Of a stretch of 64,000 bases of DNA, positions 1-8,534 are shown piece by piece. The stretch spans positions 1-64,000 of the forward strand of contig PHCB01000005.1 of assembly GCA_002842095.1 (NCBI GenBank), written 5' to 3'. The translations under genes were made by a program, and so were the position numbers. The notes under the pieces were generated by a model, which saw only the letters and a program-made list of their open reading frames with translations, was not told the DNA's origin and ran no database searches. Each line of letters begins with the position of its first letter. Within the stretch, counting starts at the first letter, position 1. This stretch comes from a candidate division BRC1 bacterium HGW-BRC1-1 (GTDB taxonomy: Bacteria > Sumerlaeota > Sumerlaeia > Sumerlaeales > Sumerlaeaceae).

Positions 1-30
1 AGGACCGCGCGCTCCTCGGGGAGTAGCGTG

Positions 31-660
31 ATGGAGGGGGCTATTCGGCTCATGCCCCATAACAAATGTTACTTACGGCCAAGAATGCAAGAGAATACTC
101 GGGTGGGAGGCACTGCATGCGACAATTGCCCGCCTCACCCCAGGCACTTCACCCGCGCCCGTGCCGCCACAGGGTTTCATTCCACGGCCCGCACCTTGGT
201 GGAGCGCGTAAAATATCACGAACGGACGGAATACGTGCCGATCCTTGGCGAATTGATGGCACGGGTTTTTGAGCGGGAATTCCTCCGTGTGCCGCCGGAC
301 CTCCTCGTGCCGGTTCCCCTTCACCGGGTCCGGATGCGCGAGCGGGGCTTTAACCAGGCCGAGCGTCTGGCGCGCCATCTGGGTGGGCTTTTTAACACGC
401 CTGTGGCACCCCGGGGCGCATTGATGCGTATTCGGGCGACTCCTTCGCAAACGCGCTTAACACGCGAGGACCGGGCCGAAAACATCCGCGGAGCTTTTGA
501 GGTTAAGGCACCCGAAATCTTTGCGGGAAGAAGCGTGCTTCTCGTGGATGACGTCTACACAACGGGAGCGACGCTAAACGAGGTGGCGGGGGCATTGGCG
601 GTTTGTCGGCCCGATGACATCAACTGCATCGCCTTTGCGAGAACTCTGCTGGACGATTGA
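31..660 (+). CDS. comF: ComF family phosphoribosyltransferase-like protein
   Basis: ComF proteins have a type I phosphoribosyltransferase fold and are linked to uptake of transforming DNA; a ComEC homologue lies at the other end of this window. The PRPP-binding loop VLLVDDVYTTGAT is at about residues 169-181, and the family block PVPLHRVRMRERGFNQAE is at about 94-111. The ATG at 31 has a GGGGAG ribosome site at 18-23; a GTG at 28 is also possible, and the frame stays open to base 1. Only the last CxxC (ACDNC) of the usual N-terminal zinc knuckles is seen, so the N terminus is short, or the gene begins outside the window, or a frameshift lies near 60-120. The family call is secure; the start is not. 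Confidence 0.85.
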   Translation: MEGAIRLMPHNKCYLRPRMQENTRVGGTACDNCPPHPRHFTRARAATGFHSTARTLVERVKYHERTEYVPILGELMARVFEREFLRVPPDLLVPVPLHRVRMRERGFNQAERLARHLGGLFNTPVAPRGALMRIRATPSQTRLTREDRAENIRGAFEVKAPEIFAGRSVLLVDDVYTTGATLNEVAGALAVCRPDDINCIAFARTLLDD

Positions 661-874
661 ATCAGTGAGCGATGATCAATCCCCTATACGCGGATAACGT
701 TTAACCCAGATCCACTGCTCAGCACCCAAAATTAAATTTGCTTCTGCTGCATGCCCCCTTCATTTGTTCTGTTCAGATGGTGGACGCCGCCACTTGATGA
801 GGGTAAGTGTTTTTTTATTATATCAATCTTTCTCACTTTCGTAACGGCGACAATGGAGGTTCGATACACTTGCC
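661..874. other. Intergenic region between comF and the DUF3891 gene
   Basis: I see no convincing gene, RNA or terminator in these 214 bases. It is somewhat AT-rich near 800-840. A GGAGG lies at about 854-858, but that is rather far (16 nt) from the ATG at 875. Confidence 0.4.
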
Positions 875-1702
875 ATGATTCGTAGACAGTGGCCCCCGGA
901 CAAATGGCTTTTGATCCCGCAGGTTGAACACTCGCGCGTGTCAGGATTGATCGCCGCCTCATGGAATTTTTCCGGGAGCAAACCCCACCGGGACCTCCTT
1001 CACGCAATCTCTCATCACGATGACGGTTGGCGCGCCTTCGATGAAGAGCCGTCAACCAACGCCGCCGGCGCCCCCGTCTCGTTTATGGAAATGGCCCCGG
1101 AGGTCTCAACCATGCTTTGGTCCGGGAGCATCCGCAGTCTTGAGAAAGACAAGAAATTTTATGGCGCTCGCGTAGTCGGGCAACACTTTTGCGAGTTATG
1201 TAAGCTGAACCATGACATTAAGCGGACTTCCGCGCGAGGGGCGGCTGCGCTTGGGGGCTTCATTGGCGCTCAAAATTTCGCCCTGAGGCGTTACCGCGCC
1301 ACCGCCTCCCAGGAATTGCACGATTCTGCCACGGTCTTTGAGGACAGTGTTGACATGCCTGCCATAGAACCGGATCCCCTCGAAGCCTTCGATACCGATG
1401 TACGTTTTTTGCAGGTTGTCGACATGATCTCACTTCTCCTCTGCACCGAGTTCACGGGTGAAACCGTCATCGAGAACGTTCCCTATCTAGAGGGTACCGA
1501 CTCCCTCACAGTCTCGCGAAATGGCGATGGGAAGTTGGCGCTGAAAATTGACCCGCTCCCCTTCCGGCGCAATCTCAGGGACCACGTGACTGGTCTCGTT
1601 GTGCCACGAAAGCACTACGCGGTGGACGATGAATTGCGCGAAGCCTGCGCGGCAGCCAAACCTCTTGTAGTGGAGTGGCATATCGGAGCGATTTCGGGAT
1701 AA
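875..1702 (+). CDS. DUF3891 family protein
   Basis: A 275-residue protein resembling the DUF3891 family, whose function is unknown. The visible family marks are the N-terminal PQVEHSRVSGLIA block (about residues 15-27), the HHDDGW block at 47-52 and the GAPVSFMEM block at about 65-73. The clustered His and Asp residues recall metal-dependent HD-type enzymes, but no activity can be assigned. There is no signal peptide or membrane segment, so it should be cytoplasmic. It stands alone between comF and tRNA-Gly, with no operon partner. The ATG at 875 is the first good start. Confidence 0.75.
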   Translation: MIRRQWPPDKWLLIPQVEHSRVSGLIAASWNFSGSKPHRDLLHAISHHDDGWRAFDEEPSTNAAGAPVSFMEMAPEVSTMLWSGSIRSLEKDKKFYGARVVGQHFCELCKLNHDIKRTSARGAAALGGFIGAQNFALRRYRATASQELHDSATVFEDSVDMPAIEPDPLEAFDTDVRFLQVVDMISLLLCTEFTGETVIENVPYLEGTDSLTVSRNGDGKLALKIDPLPFRRNLRDHVTGLVVPRKHYAVDDELREACAAAKPLVVEWHIGAISG

Positions 1703-1792
1703 TTTTTTCCCGCAAATCCACCTCCAACGTCGAATAAACCCAACGCTCCAAACATAATACCAAGCGCGCGCGCATGCTTGCGCGGTCCGAGA

Positions 1793-1868
1793 GCGGGAAT
1801 AGCTCAGTTGGTAGAGCGCCACCTTGCCAAGGTGGAGGTCGCGAGTTCGAGCCTCGTTTCCCGCTCCA
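1793..1868 (+). tRNA. tRNA-Gly (GCC)
   Basis: A 76-nt cloverleaf with acceptor GCGGGAA pairing with TTCCCGC, a D-arm with AGCTCAGTTGGTAGAGC, anticodon stem CCACC/GGTGG and anticodon GCC at 1826-1828. The T-arm carries GTTCGAG. The discriminator is T and the CCA end is encoded (1866-1868). Confidence 0.97.
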
Positions 1869-1993
1869 TTTTTCCCTCCCGCTCCCCCGTTAAATTTCCG
1901 GATTGCCTTCCATTTGGCTTTGAGTTCCTCTCGGCGCCATTAACTGGGTCGGCCTAATTCTAAGTCCACCCCCCAATCGAGAGGAATTTACTT

Positions 1994-3919
1994 ATGATCC
2001 GGACCGGCCTTCTTGCCGCCATTTCTGCCGCCACCATCGCTGTCGCTTCGGGTGTCGCCTCAGCGCATTCTGACGCAGCCACTACCGGAAGTGAAGTTCT
2101 CCCTCATTTTCAAACCGATGCAGATGGCGAAAAGAAACCCTTCACGGATGTGGACTTCAAAAACGAGGCGAAGGACTTTCAGTTCATTGTCATGTCAGAC
2201 CGCAACGGGGCCAATCGTGCCGGCGTGTTTGAAGACGCAATCAAGAAGATCAACTGGCTCCAACCCGAATTTGTGATCAGCGTCGGCGACCTGATCGGTG
2301 GTTACAAGACCGACATGAAAGAAATCGAAGGCCAGCGGGAAGAATTCGACGGCATCATCAAGCAGCTAAACATGCGCTATTTCTACGTTCCCGGAAATCA
2401 TGATCTCTCGAACCCCGGACAGGAGCGCACCTGGGAAGAGCGTTACGGCCACCGCTACTACCACTTCCTTTATCACGATGTTCTTTTCCTCGTCCTCAGC
2501 ACCGACGACCCATTCCCCGTTCAGATGGGTGACGAACAGGTGGCTTACTTCGAGAAGGTGTTGAAAGACAACCCCTCCCCCCGCTGGACCATGGTCTTCA
2601 TGCACAACCCCACCTGGCGGCTCGACCCGACCAAGCATCAAGCATCCAAGAAAAAGGCTTACGAGAACCGTTTCAGCGATTTCGATCGCATGCTGAAGGA
2701 TCGCAAGTACACCGTGTTTGCCGGTCACACGCACAACTACACCCACGCCCGCCGCAACGGGGGGCATGAGCACATCGTCATGGCCACCACGGGTGGCGGA
2801 AGCAAGATGCGCGGGGCCCGTAACTACGGAGAATTTGATCACATGGCATGGGTCACAATGACCGATAATGGTCCCATCATCGCCAATCTCGATCTGGACG
2901 GAATCCTGCCCCCCGACGTTCGCACTTCGGAAACCGCGGCGCAGGTTTCGCAAATGGAAAGAGCCCGACCCACCAGCGAAATGGTGAAAGTTGAACGGGA
3001 CATATTCACCACCGGCGAGGCGAAAATCAGCGTAAAAAATCCTCTGCAAATCCCCATCGAAGTCAGCTTTGATTTCGAAGTTCCCACACCGCTCACTGTT
3101 GATCCAAAATCCGTAACCCGCGAATTGGAACCAGGGGCCAAGACGGATATCAAAGTCAGTCTCAGGGCTCCGGCCGGCACCCGAACCGATAGCCTGAACG
3201 AGCCGGTCACCGTAAAATACAAGGGTGAATGGAATCAGGGAGATGCCGAGGCTTCGCCGTTTGCGGTCACCTCGGAATTCACAATTGGCGTCGACCGTCA
3301 GCGCGCCATCAAGCGCGCAAAGGGCACGGTTACGATCGATGGAAACCTGAGGGAATGGGGTGAACTTCCATTAAAGGTCGCGGGCACGGAACCTCCCGAC
3401 CCGAAATGGAAGAGCCCGAAGGACGCCTCTTACAAGATGGGGCTCTCTTACGACGACCAGTTCCTCTATATCGCCGTCGAGACCCGCGACAACAAGCTGT
3501 TCCTGGATGCCAGCCGCGCTCCGCACGAGCAGGATGGCATTGAAATTCGTATAGACGCACGCCCCGATCCCGAGCGCAGCAAAGGCCGCGCGTTGTGGAA
3601 CTATACGGACCACGGCATTGTGATGGTGGCCCCCATTGTGAAGGACGACCAGCAGACGACCTATGTCAGACCAGCGTCACTGGACGAAGTCGCTCAGGTT
3701 AAATCCATTGTAAGCGAGAATGGCATCACCGCCGAAATAGCGATTCCGACAGCCTGGCTGGACGCCCAGCAAAAAGGCCCATGGAAAGCGATCCGCCTGA
3801 ATGCCGTCATGCACGATTACGACTCGAGCGTTGGTCGCAAGGCCAAGCACCTGTGGTGGCGGCCCGACTGGCGCTTCGATCGGAACATCGAAGGCTCGGG
3901 AACTTTCACCAAAGAATAG
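1994..3919 (+). CDS. Secreted calcineurin-like metallophosphoesterase with C-terminal CBM9-like domain
   Basis: A 641-residue exported protein. Residues 1-24 form a signal peptide ending in ASA. The metallophosphoesterase signature runs in order: MSDRNG (D69), GD at 98-99, GNHD at 134-137, FMHNP (H204) and GHTH at 244-247, which is the dinuclear-metal set of the family. The middle is a beta-rich linker. The last 200 residues (from GTVTIDGNLREWGELPL) look like the CBM9 carbohydrate-binding fold found at the end of many secreted glycan enzymes. The likely role is periplasmic or extracellular phosphoester cleavage, substrate unknown. A GAGAGG site at 1979-1984 precedes the ATG. The kinase gene follows after about 120 bases. 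Confidence 0.88.
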   Translation: MIRTGLLAAISAATIAVASGVASAHSDAATTGSEVLPHFQTDADGEKKPFTDVDFKNEAKDFQFIVMSDRNGANRAGVFEDAIKKINWLQPEFVISVGDLIGGYKTDMKEIEGQREEFDGIIKQLNMRYFYVPGNHDLSNPGQERTWEERYGHRYYHFLYHDVLFLVLSTDDPFPVQMGDEQVAYFEKVLKDNPSPRWTMVFMHNPTWRLDPTKHQASKKKAYENRFSDFDRMLKDRKYTVFAGHTHNYTHARRNGGHEHIVMATTGGGSKMRGARNYGEFDHMAWVTMTDNGPIIANLDLDGILPPDVRTSETAAQVSQMERARPTSEMVKVERDIFTTGEAKISVKNPLQIPIEVSFDFEVPTPLTVDPKSVTRELEPGAKTDIKVSLRAPAGTRTDSLNEPVTVKYKGEWNQGDAEASPFAVTSEFTIGVDRQRAIKRAKGTVTIDGNLREWGELPLKVAGTEPPDPKWKSPKDASYKMGLSYDDQFLYIAVETRDNKLFLDASRAPHEQDGIEIRIDARPDPERSKGRALWNYTDHGIVMVAPIVKDDQQTTYVRPASLDEVAQVKSIVSENGITAEIAIPTAWLDAQQKGPWKAIRLNAVMHDYDSSVGRKAKHLWWRPDWRFDRNIEGSGTFTKE

Positions 3920-3925
3920 GCGGAA

Positions 3926-3947
3926 GGGGGCGCTAAACCACGCCCCC
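3926..3947. other. GC-rich hairpin without T-tract
   Basis: GGGGGCG at 3926-3932 pairs with CGCCCCC at 3941-3947 across an 8-nt loop, 6 bases after the metallophosphoesterase stop. No T-run follows, so it is not a classical intrinsic terminator; it may still stabilise the 3' end of the transcript. Confidence 0.4.
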
Positions 3948-4037
3948 GGCCCCCCACCATAATTTGGTTTGTCATACGGCGAATGCCGTGATGGAGTGGC
4001 GTTTGGTTTGAAAAAGCCAAACTGACCGAGAGTGACC

Positions 4038-5876
4038 ATGCCCGAAGCCAACGAAAACATTGAAGGTTTTGACCGTCCCGACCAGACGCAACTGGTAGAT
4101 GTGCCCAAGCAACTGGGCATCTACCGGCTATCGCGACTTCTTGGCCGTGGTGGCATGGGCGAGGTTTGGCTTGCCCATGACACTAAACTCGAACGCGACG
4201 TAGCCGTGAAACTCATGCGCCGCGAATTGCTGGCCAACGAGGAAGCGGTTAAACGCTTTTATCGCGAGGCGCGTGCCGTCGCGCGGTTGAATCACCCAAA
4301 CATCGTGCAGGCTTACAGCATCGGTGAAGAGCATGGCTTAATTTATTATGTGATGGAAATGGTGGAGGGTGAAACCGTTACCGAGCGCCTGCGGCGGGTG
4401 GGTCCATTCCCCCTTGCTGACGCCATCAACGTCGTGTTGCAGACCATCAACGGCCTCGATTACGCCTTTGTGCGGGGCGTGGTCCATCGCGACATCAAGC
4501 CCAGCAACCTGATGCTGACCGAAGATTTCCGCATTAAAATTGCCGACTTCGGCCTGGCCAAATTGTTGGAGACGGACACCCACATGACCGCCACCGGCGT
4601 GGCCATGGGCAGTCCGAATTACATGTCACCCGAACAGGCCCGCGGCGAAGAGGCCGACCACCGCAGCGACATCTATGCGCTGGGCATCACGCTCTTTCAG
4701 GTGCTGACAAACGAGTTACCCTTTACGGCATCAACCCCCATTTCGGTTTTGCTGAGACAGATTCAGGACCAACTCCCCGAGCCTGAGATACTGCGGGAGA
4801 TGTCGGGGGGCGCGGTGCTGGAAGCGATCAAAAAGATGACGGCCAAGTCGGCTGATGATCGTTTCCAAACCTACGGTGGTCTGGCCGCTGCGCTGAACGT
4901 GTTGGCCCCGGATATCCACGTGCCCATGTCGGGCCATTCGATCACGACCACCCTGTCTGCATCTCAAGAAGGTCAGAGCCGCTCCCCCGCCAGCGATGCT
5001 TCTGCCGCCAGCGAAAGCCTGGCCGGCGAAACCGTGGCACAGGGCCCGACCCAAATCGGAGGGACGAGCGAGCAACTCGCAAAAAAGTCAAATTTGTCCC
5101 TGATAGCCATTCTTGGTTCGGTGGGATTGGTTGCTCTGATTCTGGTGGCTGCCATTACTTATTTGCTGACCCGAGGGAATGGCACTGGCGAAGTTCCGCC
5201 GCTTCTTCCGCCTGAGATAGAAGTGTCTCAGGGGCCGGCGACGGTGGCACAACCACCTCAAGTTGCTCCCACGGTCGTTGCGCAACCGGTCGCGACGCAA
5301 ACTCCTGCGATCTCCGTAACGCCTGCGACCTCTGTTCCCACCCCTCAGACTGCTGCACCCGCGACACCAGCCCCCACCGTTGTGCCGACCATGTCTTTCA
5401 CACCTGTGCCCACACCAGAACCTGTTAAAGAGGTTCTGGTGGGACCAAACCTGCCTCGCGGCGCGAAGGTGAATTTGCTGGACGAAAATAACACGCCCAT
5501 CGCTTCGGTGGAAGCAGGCTCTTTCCTGACTGTGGTTCGTCTCGATAAGGGACCCAACGGTAATACCCGCTTCGTCGTGCGCAACGGCGAACAATTGGCC
5601 TACCTTCCCTTCAGCGATGGTTCTCCTCAATATGGCACCGCAGCCGTCAGCGCCTCTGCCCTTCCGACGGTTGAGACCCTGAAGGTGGTTCTCGGCACGG
5701 GAGACGGGAAGGCCATCACCATTTACACCGACAAAAATCTGCGACGTAAAATCAAGGAACTGCCGTCGGGAACCAAGCTCACGGCAACCGAAGAGCCACC
5801 CATCGGATTCAGAGTGGTACTGCCCGACAATCGCGAAGGTTTCGTGATTAAGGGCGACGCCAAACCCGTGCAGTAA
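4038..5876 (+). CDS. Transmembrane Ser/Thr protein kinase with SH3-like external region
   Basis: A Hanks-type kinase of 612 residues. Counting from the GTG two codons upstream, the glycine loop GRGGMGEVW is at 38-46, the ATP-binding lysine K60 is in VAVKL, the catalytic loop HRDIKPSN has D154, DFG is at 172-174 and the activation segment ends in GSPNYMSPEQARG. All catalytic residues are present. One membrane helix at about 356-379 separates the cytoplasmic kinase from a Pro/Thr/Val-rich spacer and two beta-rich blocks at the C terminus that resemble SH3b or PASTA-like sensing modules; I cannot settle which. The ATG at 4038 is preceded by CGAGAG and is preferred over GTG 4032. It probably senses the envelope; its substrates are unknown. 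Confidence 0.92.
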   Translation: MPEANENIEGFDRPDQTQLVDVPKQLGIYRLSRLLGRGGMGEVWLAHDTKLERDVAVKLMRRELLANEEAVKRFYREARAVARLNHPNIVQAYSIGEEHGLIYYVMEMVEGETVTERLRRVGPFPLADAINVVLQTINGLDYAFVRGVVHRDIKPSNLMLTEDFRIKIADFGLAKLLETDTHMTATGVAMGSPNYMSPEQARGEEADHRSDIYALGITLFQVLTNELPFTASTPISVLLRQIQDQLPEPEILREMSGGAVLEAIKKMTAKSADDRFQTYGGLAAALNVLAPDIHVPMSGHSITTTLSASQEGQSRSPASDASAASESLAGETVAQGPTQIGGTSEQLAKKSNLSLIAILGSVGLVALILVAAITYLLTRGNGTGEVPPLLPPEIEVSQGPATVAQPPQVAPTVVAQPVATQTPAISVTPATSVPTPQTAAPATPAPTVVPTMSFTPVPTPEPVKEVLVGPNLPRGAKVNLLDENNTPIASVEAGSFLTVVRLDKGPNGNTRFVVRNGEQLAYLPFSDGSPQYGTAAVSASALPTVETLKVVLGTGDGKAITIYTDKNLRRKIKELPSGTKLTATEEPPIGFRVVLPDNREGFVIKGDAKPVQ

Positions 5877-5944
5877 TCGGGCGGTTTTATCGGTCGCAAG
5901 GCCATGAATAATCGCCCCCGCGCCCCCTATAAGCATCCGTGTGT

Positions 5945-6021
5945 CGGGGCGTAGCGCAGCCTGGTAGCGTACCTGAATGGGGTTCAGGTGGTCGCTGGTT
6001 CGAATCCAGTCGCCCCGACCA
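5945..6021 (+). tRNA. tRNA-Pro (GGG)
   Basis: A 77-nt cloverleaf with acceptor CGGGGCG pairing with CGCCCCG, anticodon stem CCTGA/TCAGG and anticodon GGG at 5979-5981. The T-arm has GGTTCGAATCC, the discriminator is A and CCA is encoded at 6019-6021. The AT-richer accessory stretch starts directly behind its 3' end. Confidence 0.97.
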
Positions 6022-6203
6022 TTTTTCTGCCTACGTCCGTCCGCGTATAAAGGCCACTCGCTGGCTTGGAAGCTGGATTGTTGCGGTCTTCTTGGACACG
6101 ATCTGCTTAAAGCTGCATTATATAAGCATGCAAAGCACGTTTCATAGGCAAGTGACCATTGTGTTGCACGTGCAAATTCCTTTAAAATGTAGATTTTTTA
6201 CTC

Positions 6204-6254
6204 TTGACAGCCGTTGCTCGACGCAATAATGCAAGTACATCCTGCGTATATAAT
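6204..6254 (+). promoter_or_regulatory. Possible sigma-70 promoter for the 6301 gene
   Basis: A perfect TTGACA at 6204-6209 is followed after 15 bases by AATAAT (6225-6230). A perfect TATAAT also occurs at 6249-6254 but lacks a good -35. The surrounding DNA is AT-rich, so chance matches are likely; the position 50-100 bases upstream of a Shine-Dalgarno-led gene is what favours it. Confidence 0.35.
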
Positions 6255-6300
6255 CGCAATATTGTCACTAATCAGTTTATCATAGAGGGGGATCAGAAAA

Positions 6301-6804
6301 ATGAACCGAACCCTATTATTATTAGGCGGCGGATTCCTCATCACCGCGGTCGTATTGTATCTTATACACACTACAAATAGCAGATACTACCTAGAGACCA
6401 CCCCTAAAGGTATAGCATATCGAATTGATAAGAAAACAGGACAAACTTGGCTGCTCGCGGGCGAGAGCATGACCGAGATCAAACAACCTGGACTGGGACA
6501 CAGTTTTCCAGAAGAAGAAAAGAAGAAAGTCACAGGGACTGCTAACCTTTCCTACGGTACTCTTTTCACGGGTACCATCTACAACGGCAGTACATGGTAT
6601 GCCAGTAAGTTGGTCTTGTCAATAACAACAGAAGAACCTGATGGTACAATTCGATGGACGCGACAGTTTGTTGATGATATCTCTATCGCTTCATTTACCA
6701 CAGGTACATTTAGCATACCCGTGTCTGAAATCAAGGATGCCACGTTCCGATGGGCTATCGTTGATGTGCAAGGATACCTCGAGAAACCGACTGGAAAAGA
6801 ATAG
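6301..6804 (+). CDS. Membrane-anchored hypothetical protein
   Basis: A 167-residue protein I do not recognise. Residues 4-22 (LLLLGGGFLITAVVLYLI) form one N-terminal membrane anchor or uncleaved signal. The rest is a polar, beta-rich domain with the segment YRIDKKTGQTWLL, resembling phage-type or small periplasmic proteins. AGAGGGGG at about 6282-6290 gives a strong ribosome site 10 bases before the ATG. Codon use is AT-richer than in the flanking housekeeping genes, which with its position behind tRNA-Pro suggests acquired DNA. No partner gene is coupled to it. Confidence 0.7.
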   Translation: MNRTLLLLGGGFLITAVVLYLIHTTNSRYYLETTPKGIAYRIDKKTGQTWLLAGESMTEIKQPGLGHSFPEEEKKKVTGTANLSYGTLFTGTIYNGSTWYASKLVLSITTEEPDGTIRWTRQFVDDISIASFTTGTFSIPVSEIKDATFRWAIVDVQGYLEKPTGKE

Positions 6805-7068
6805 CCAGACTTTCCTTTTCAAAGAAGCGGACAATTGGCTGCTCGAACACCAAGTCCTGGCTCTCAAGCAAGATTGAAGTTCCCTCAAGCGCTCTGGCCA
6901 GCAACGAAAAATTGGGAAAGCCGTCTGCCTTACGAATTCAGTCACTCCGATCGTTTTCTGCTGACCTCCATTGACCCGATCGAAACTCGTGCGATCAAGA
7001 TTACTGCACTATGTATCGACCGGGGCAATGGACCGCGAAGATCAAGCCGATAAAGCGGTCTACCCCTC

Positions 7069-8151
7069 CTAGTTGATTGGAAGGGGGATTGGACTTTTTG
7101 AGCATTCGTCGGTCGTGACATACTTCCATCCTTCAAATGGAAGTATGTATTTTTTTAGTAACTCTATATGACGCAGATGAGGATAGAACATGCCATTGAA
7201 AGGTGAGCGCAGGTAATCTATTCGACCATCCACCACAAGAACTCCCGCGATTCGCGAGTTCGCTTTGGGCTTAAAGATTCCTCTGTCTCCCCTAATTCTG
7301 CATGGTACACGTCTTCCCGTTTCCTTCTCTAGGAAATTCTTAATGGACTCTGTCCCATAAAAGATGTCAAGCATGTCACAATGTTTCAGAAACAAGTCTG
7401 ACACCGGCTGCAACACCACCATCGAACAACTGTCCGGAGCCAGATTTTTCAGTGTCTTGCTTGCGTCCTTCAATTTTGCTGCAATGGATTTCCGTGCAGG
7501 CTTGTGTCGCGCATCATCGATCACACCCGAGTTATCATAGAATACCATCCCCAACGCAAATCTTTCTTCAGGGTTTCTCTCCATGAACGAGTATTTTACA
7601 AGTGGGACACCGTCTTTTTTCCACACGTAATCTCCAGCCAATTGGATTTCGCTCTGGCGTCGTGGCTGAAAGGTATTGGCGTTCGCCTTTAGATACTCTC
7701 TGAACTCCTTAAAGTATTTTCTATGGAAGCAAGGCGAGAGTGTAATATTAATGACCCATGGTTTCGCTAAAGGCGGCTCTTCATCAATAGTTCGAATAAA
7801 ATTCCTCTTATCAGCTTCTGCCACAATATTCAAGACCCGCTTCACCTGCAGGTTGAACTCCACCCCCTGAAAACTAAATCGGAAGTCCGGTTGCTCTGGT
7901 TTAGGCTCGTACTCCAAATCGCAAATGCCGTCCTGTTGCAGTAGGCCACCTCCAAACCACATCTCAAACAGGTGATCAGCGGCACGATCGCATTCAGCCT
8001 GATCGAAGAAACACTTCACCAGGTTCCTCATGCCAGATACCGACAACTTTTCTGCAAGCTGCTCCAACAGCGCAACGTTCTCTGGCAGGCTGAAGTAATC
8101 GTCATTCAACAGCCACTTTTTCACCTTGTATCCAGCAATCTCCGGTTTCAT
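7069..8151 (-). CDS. Hypothetical protein with restriction-endonuclease-like E...D...QxK pattern
   Basis: A 360-residue soluble protein that I cannot place in a named family. Residues 58-104 match the core of the PD-(D/E)XK nuclease superfamily: E63 in a helix (ADHLFEMWFGGG), then D89 in EQPDFRF, then Q102-V-K104 at the end of the strand GVEFNLQVKR. A Q in place of the second acid is known in Mrr-type enzymes. The remaining two thirds show no motif I know. The gene is AT-richer than its neighbours and reads against them. Nuclease activity and any defence role are inference; a decayed or structural member of the fold is equally possible. The ATG has no strong Shine-Dalgarno. Confidence 0.65.
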   Translation of the reverse strand: MKPEIAGYKVKKWLLNDDYFSLPENVALLEQLAEKLSVSGMRNLVKCFFDQAECDRAADHLFEMWFGGGLLQQDGICDLEYEPKPEQPDFRFSFQGVEFNLQVKRVLNIVAEADKRNFIRTIDEEPPLAKPWVINITLSPCFHRKYFKEFREYLKANANTFQPRRQSEIQLAGDYVWKKDGVPLVKYSFMERNPEERFALGMVFYDNSGVIDDARHKPARKSIAAKLKDASKTLKNLAPDSCSMVVLQPVSDLFLKHCDMLDIFYGTESIKNFLEKETGRRVPCRIRGDRGIFKPKANSRIAGVLVVDGRIDYLRSPFNGMFYPHLRHIELLKKYILPFEGWKYVTTDECSKSPIPLPIN

Positions 8152-8534
8152 AATGCGCTAGTCTTTCGAATTGTTCAATGCTTCTAAACCAAGGAGCCAA
8201 TCATTTCGGATCCTTTGTATAGTCCAAGGGTCAACTGACCACAGCCTGAACAACTTTTTTAATGCCCCCCGACGAACACTCCCGGTCCGAATGGGGGGGG
8301 GCGAACCTCGATTGTTGAGACCGACACTCTGCGATGGGCATAGAAGAGGGTTATTAGCGATTTCAGGGAGCCTCCTTGAAATCACTGAATAAAAAGCCAC
8401 AATAGTTGTATGTTTATCGTCGTTGGTTTTGCTCGGTTTCCGAGTCTCGATTCAGCGCAAGAACTACCGAGTATGTCTGTAGGCTTTCCACGAGAAGTCA
8501 AATGCTACTTCATGACAATATTAAGGAGATTCCT
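8152..8534. other. Gap with weak minus-strand ORF and G-run
   Basis: A minus-strand frame covers 8158-8400 (80 codons) and ends 7 bases before the start at 8151. Its last 30 codons (LWSVDPWTIQRIRNDWLLGL) look protein-like, but its first part spans a 9-G run (8293-8301) that can pair with GCCCCCC at 8264-8270. No ribosome site supports it. It may be the remains of an upstream gene; I do not call it as a CDS. Confidence 0.3.

Noticed and set aside
5939-6229. A 96-codon plus-strand frame across tRNA-Pro
   Set aside because: It is the typical false frame produced by reading a tRNA (GVAQPGSVPEWG...), and it has no ribosome site of its own.
8264-8302. Hairpin GCCCCCC with GGGGGGC as a terminator
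   Set aside because: No T-tract follows on either strand in the right place, and the long loop (25 nt) makes it weak.
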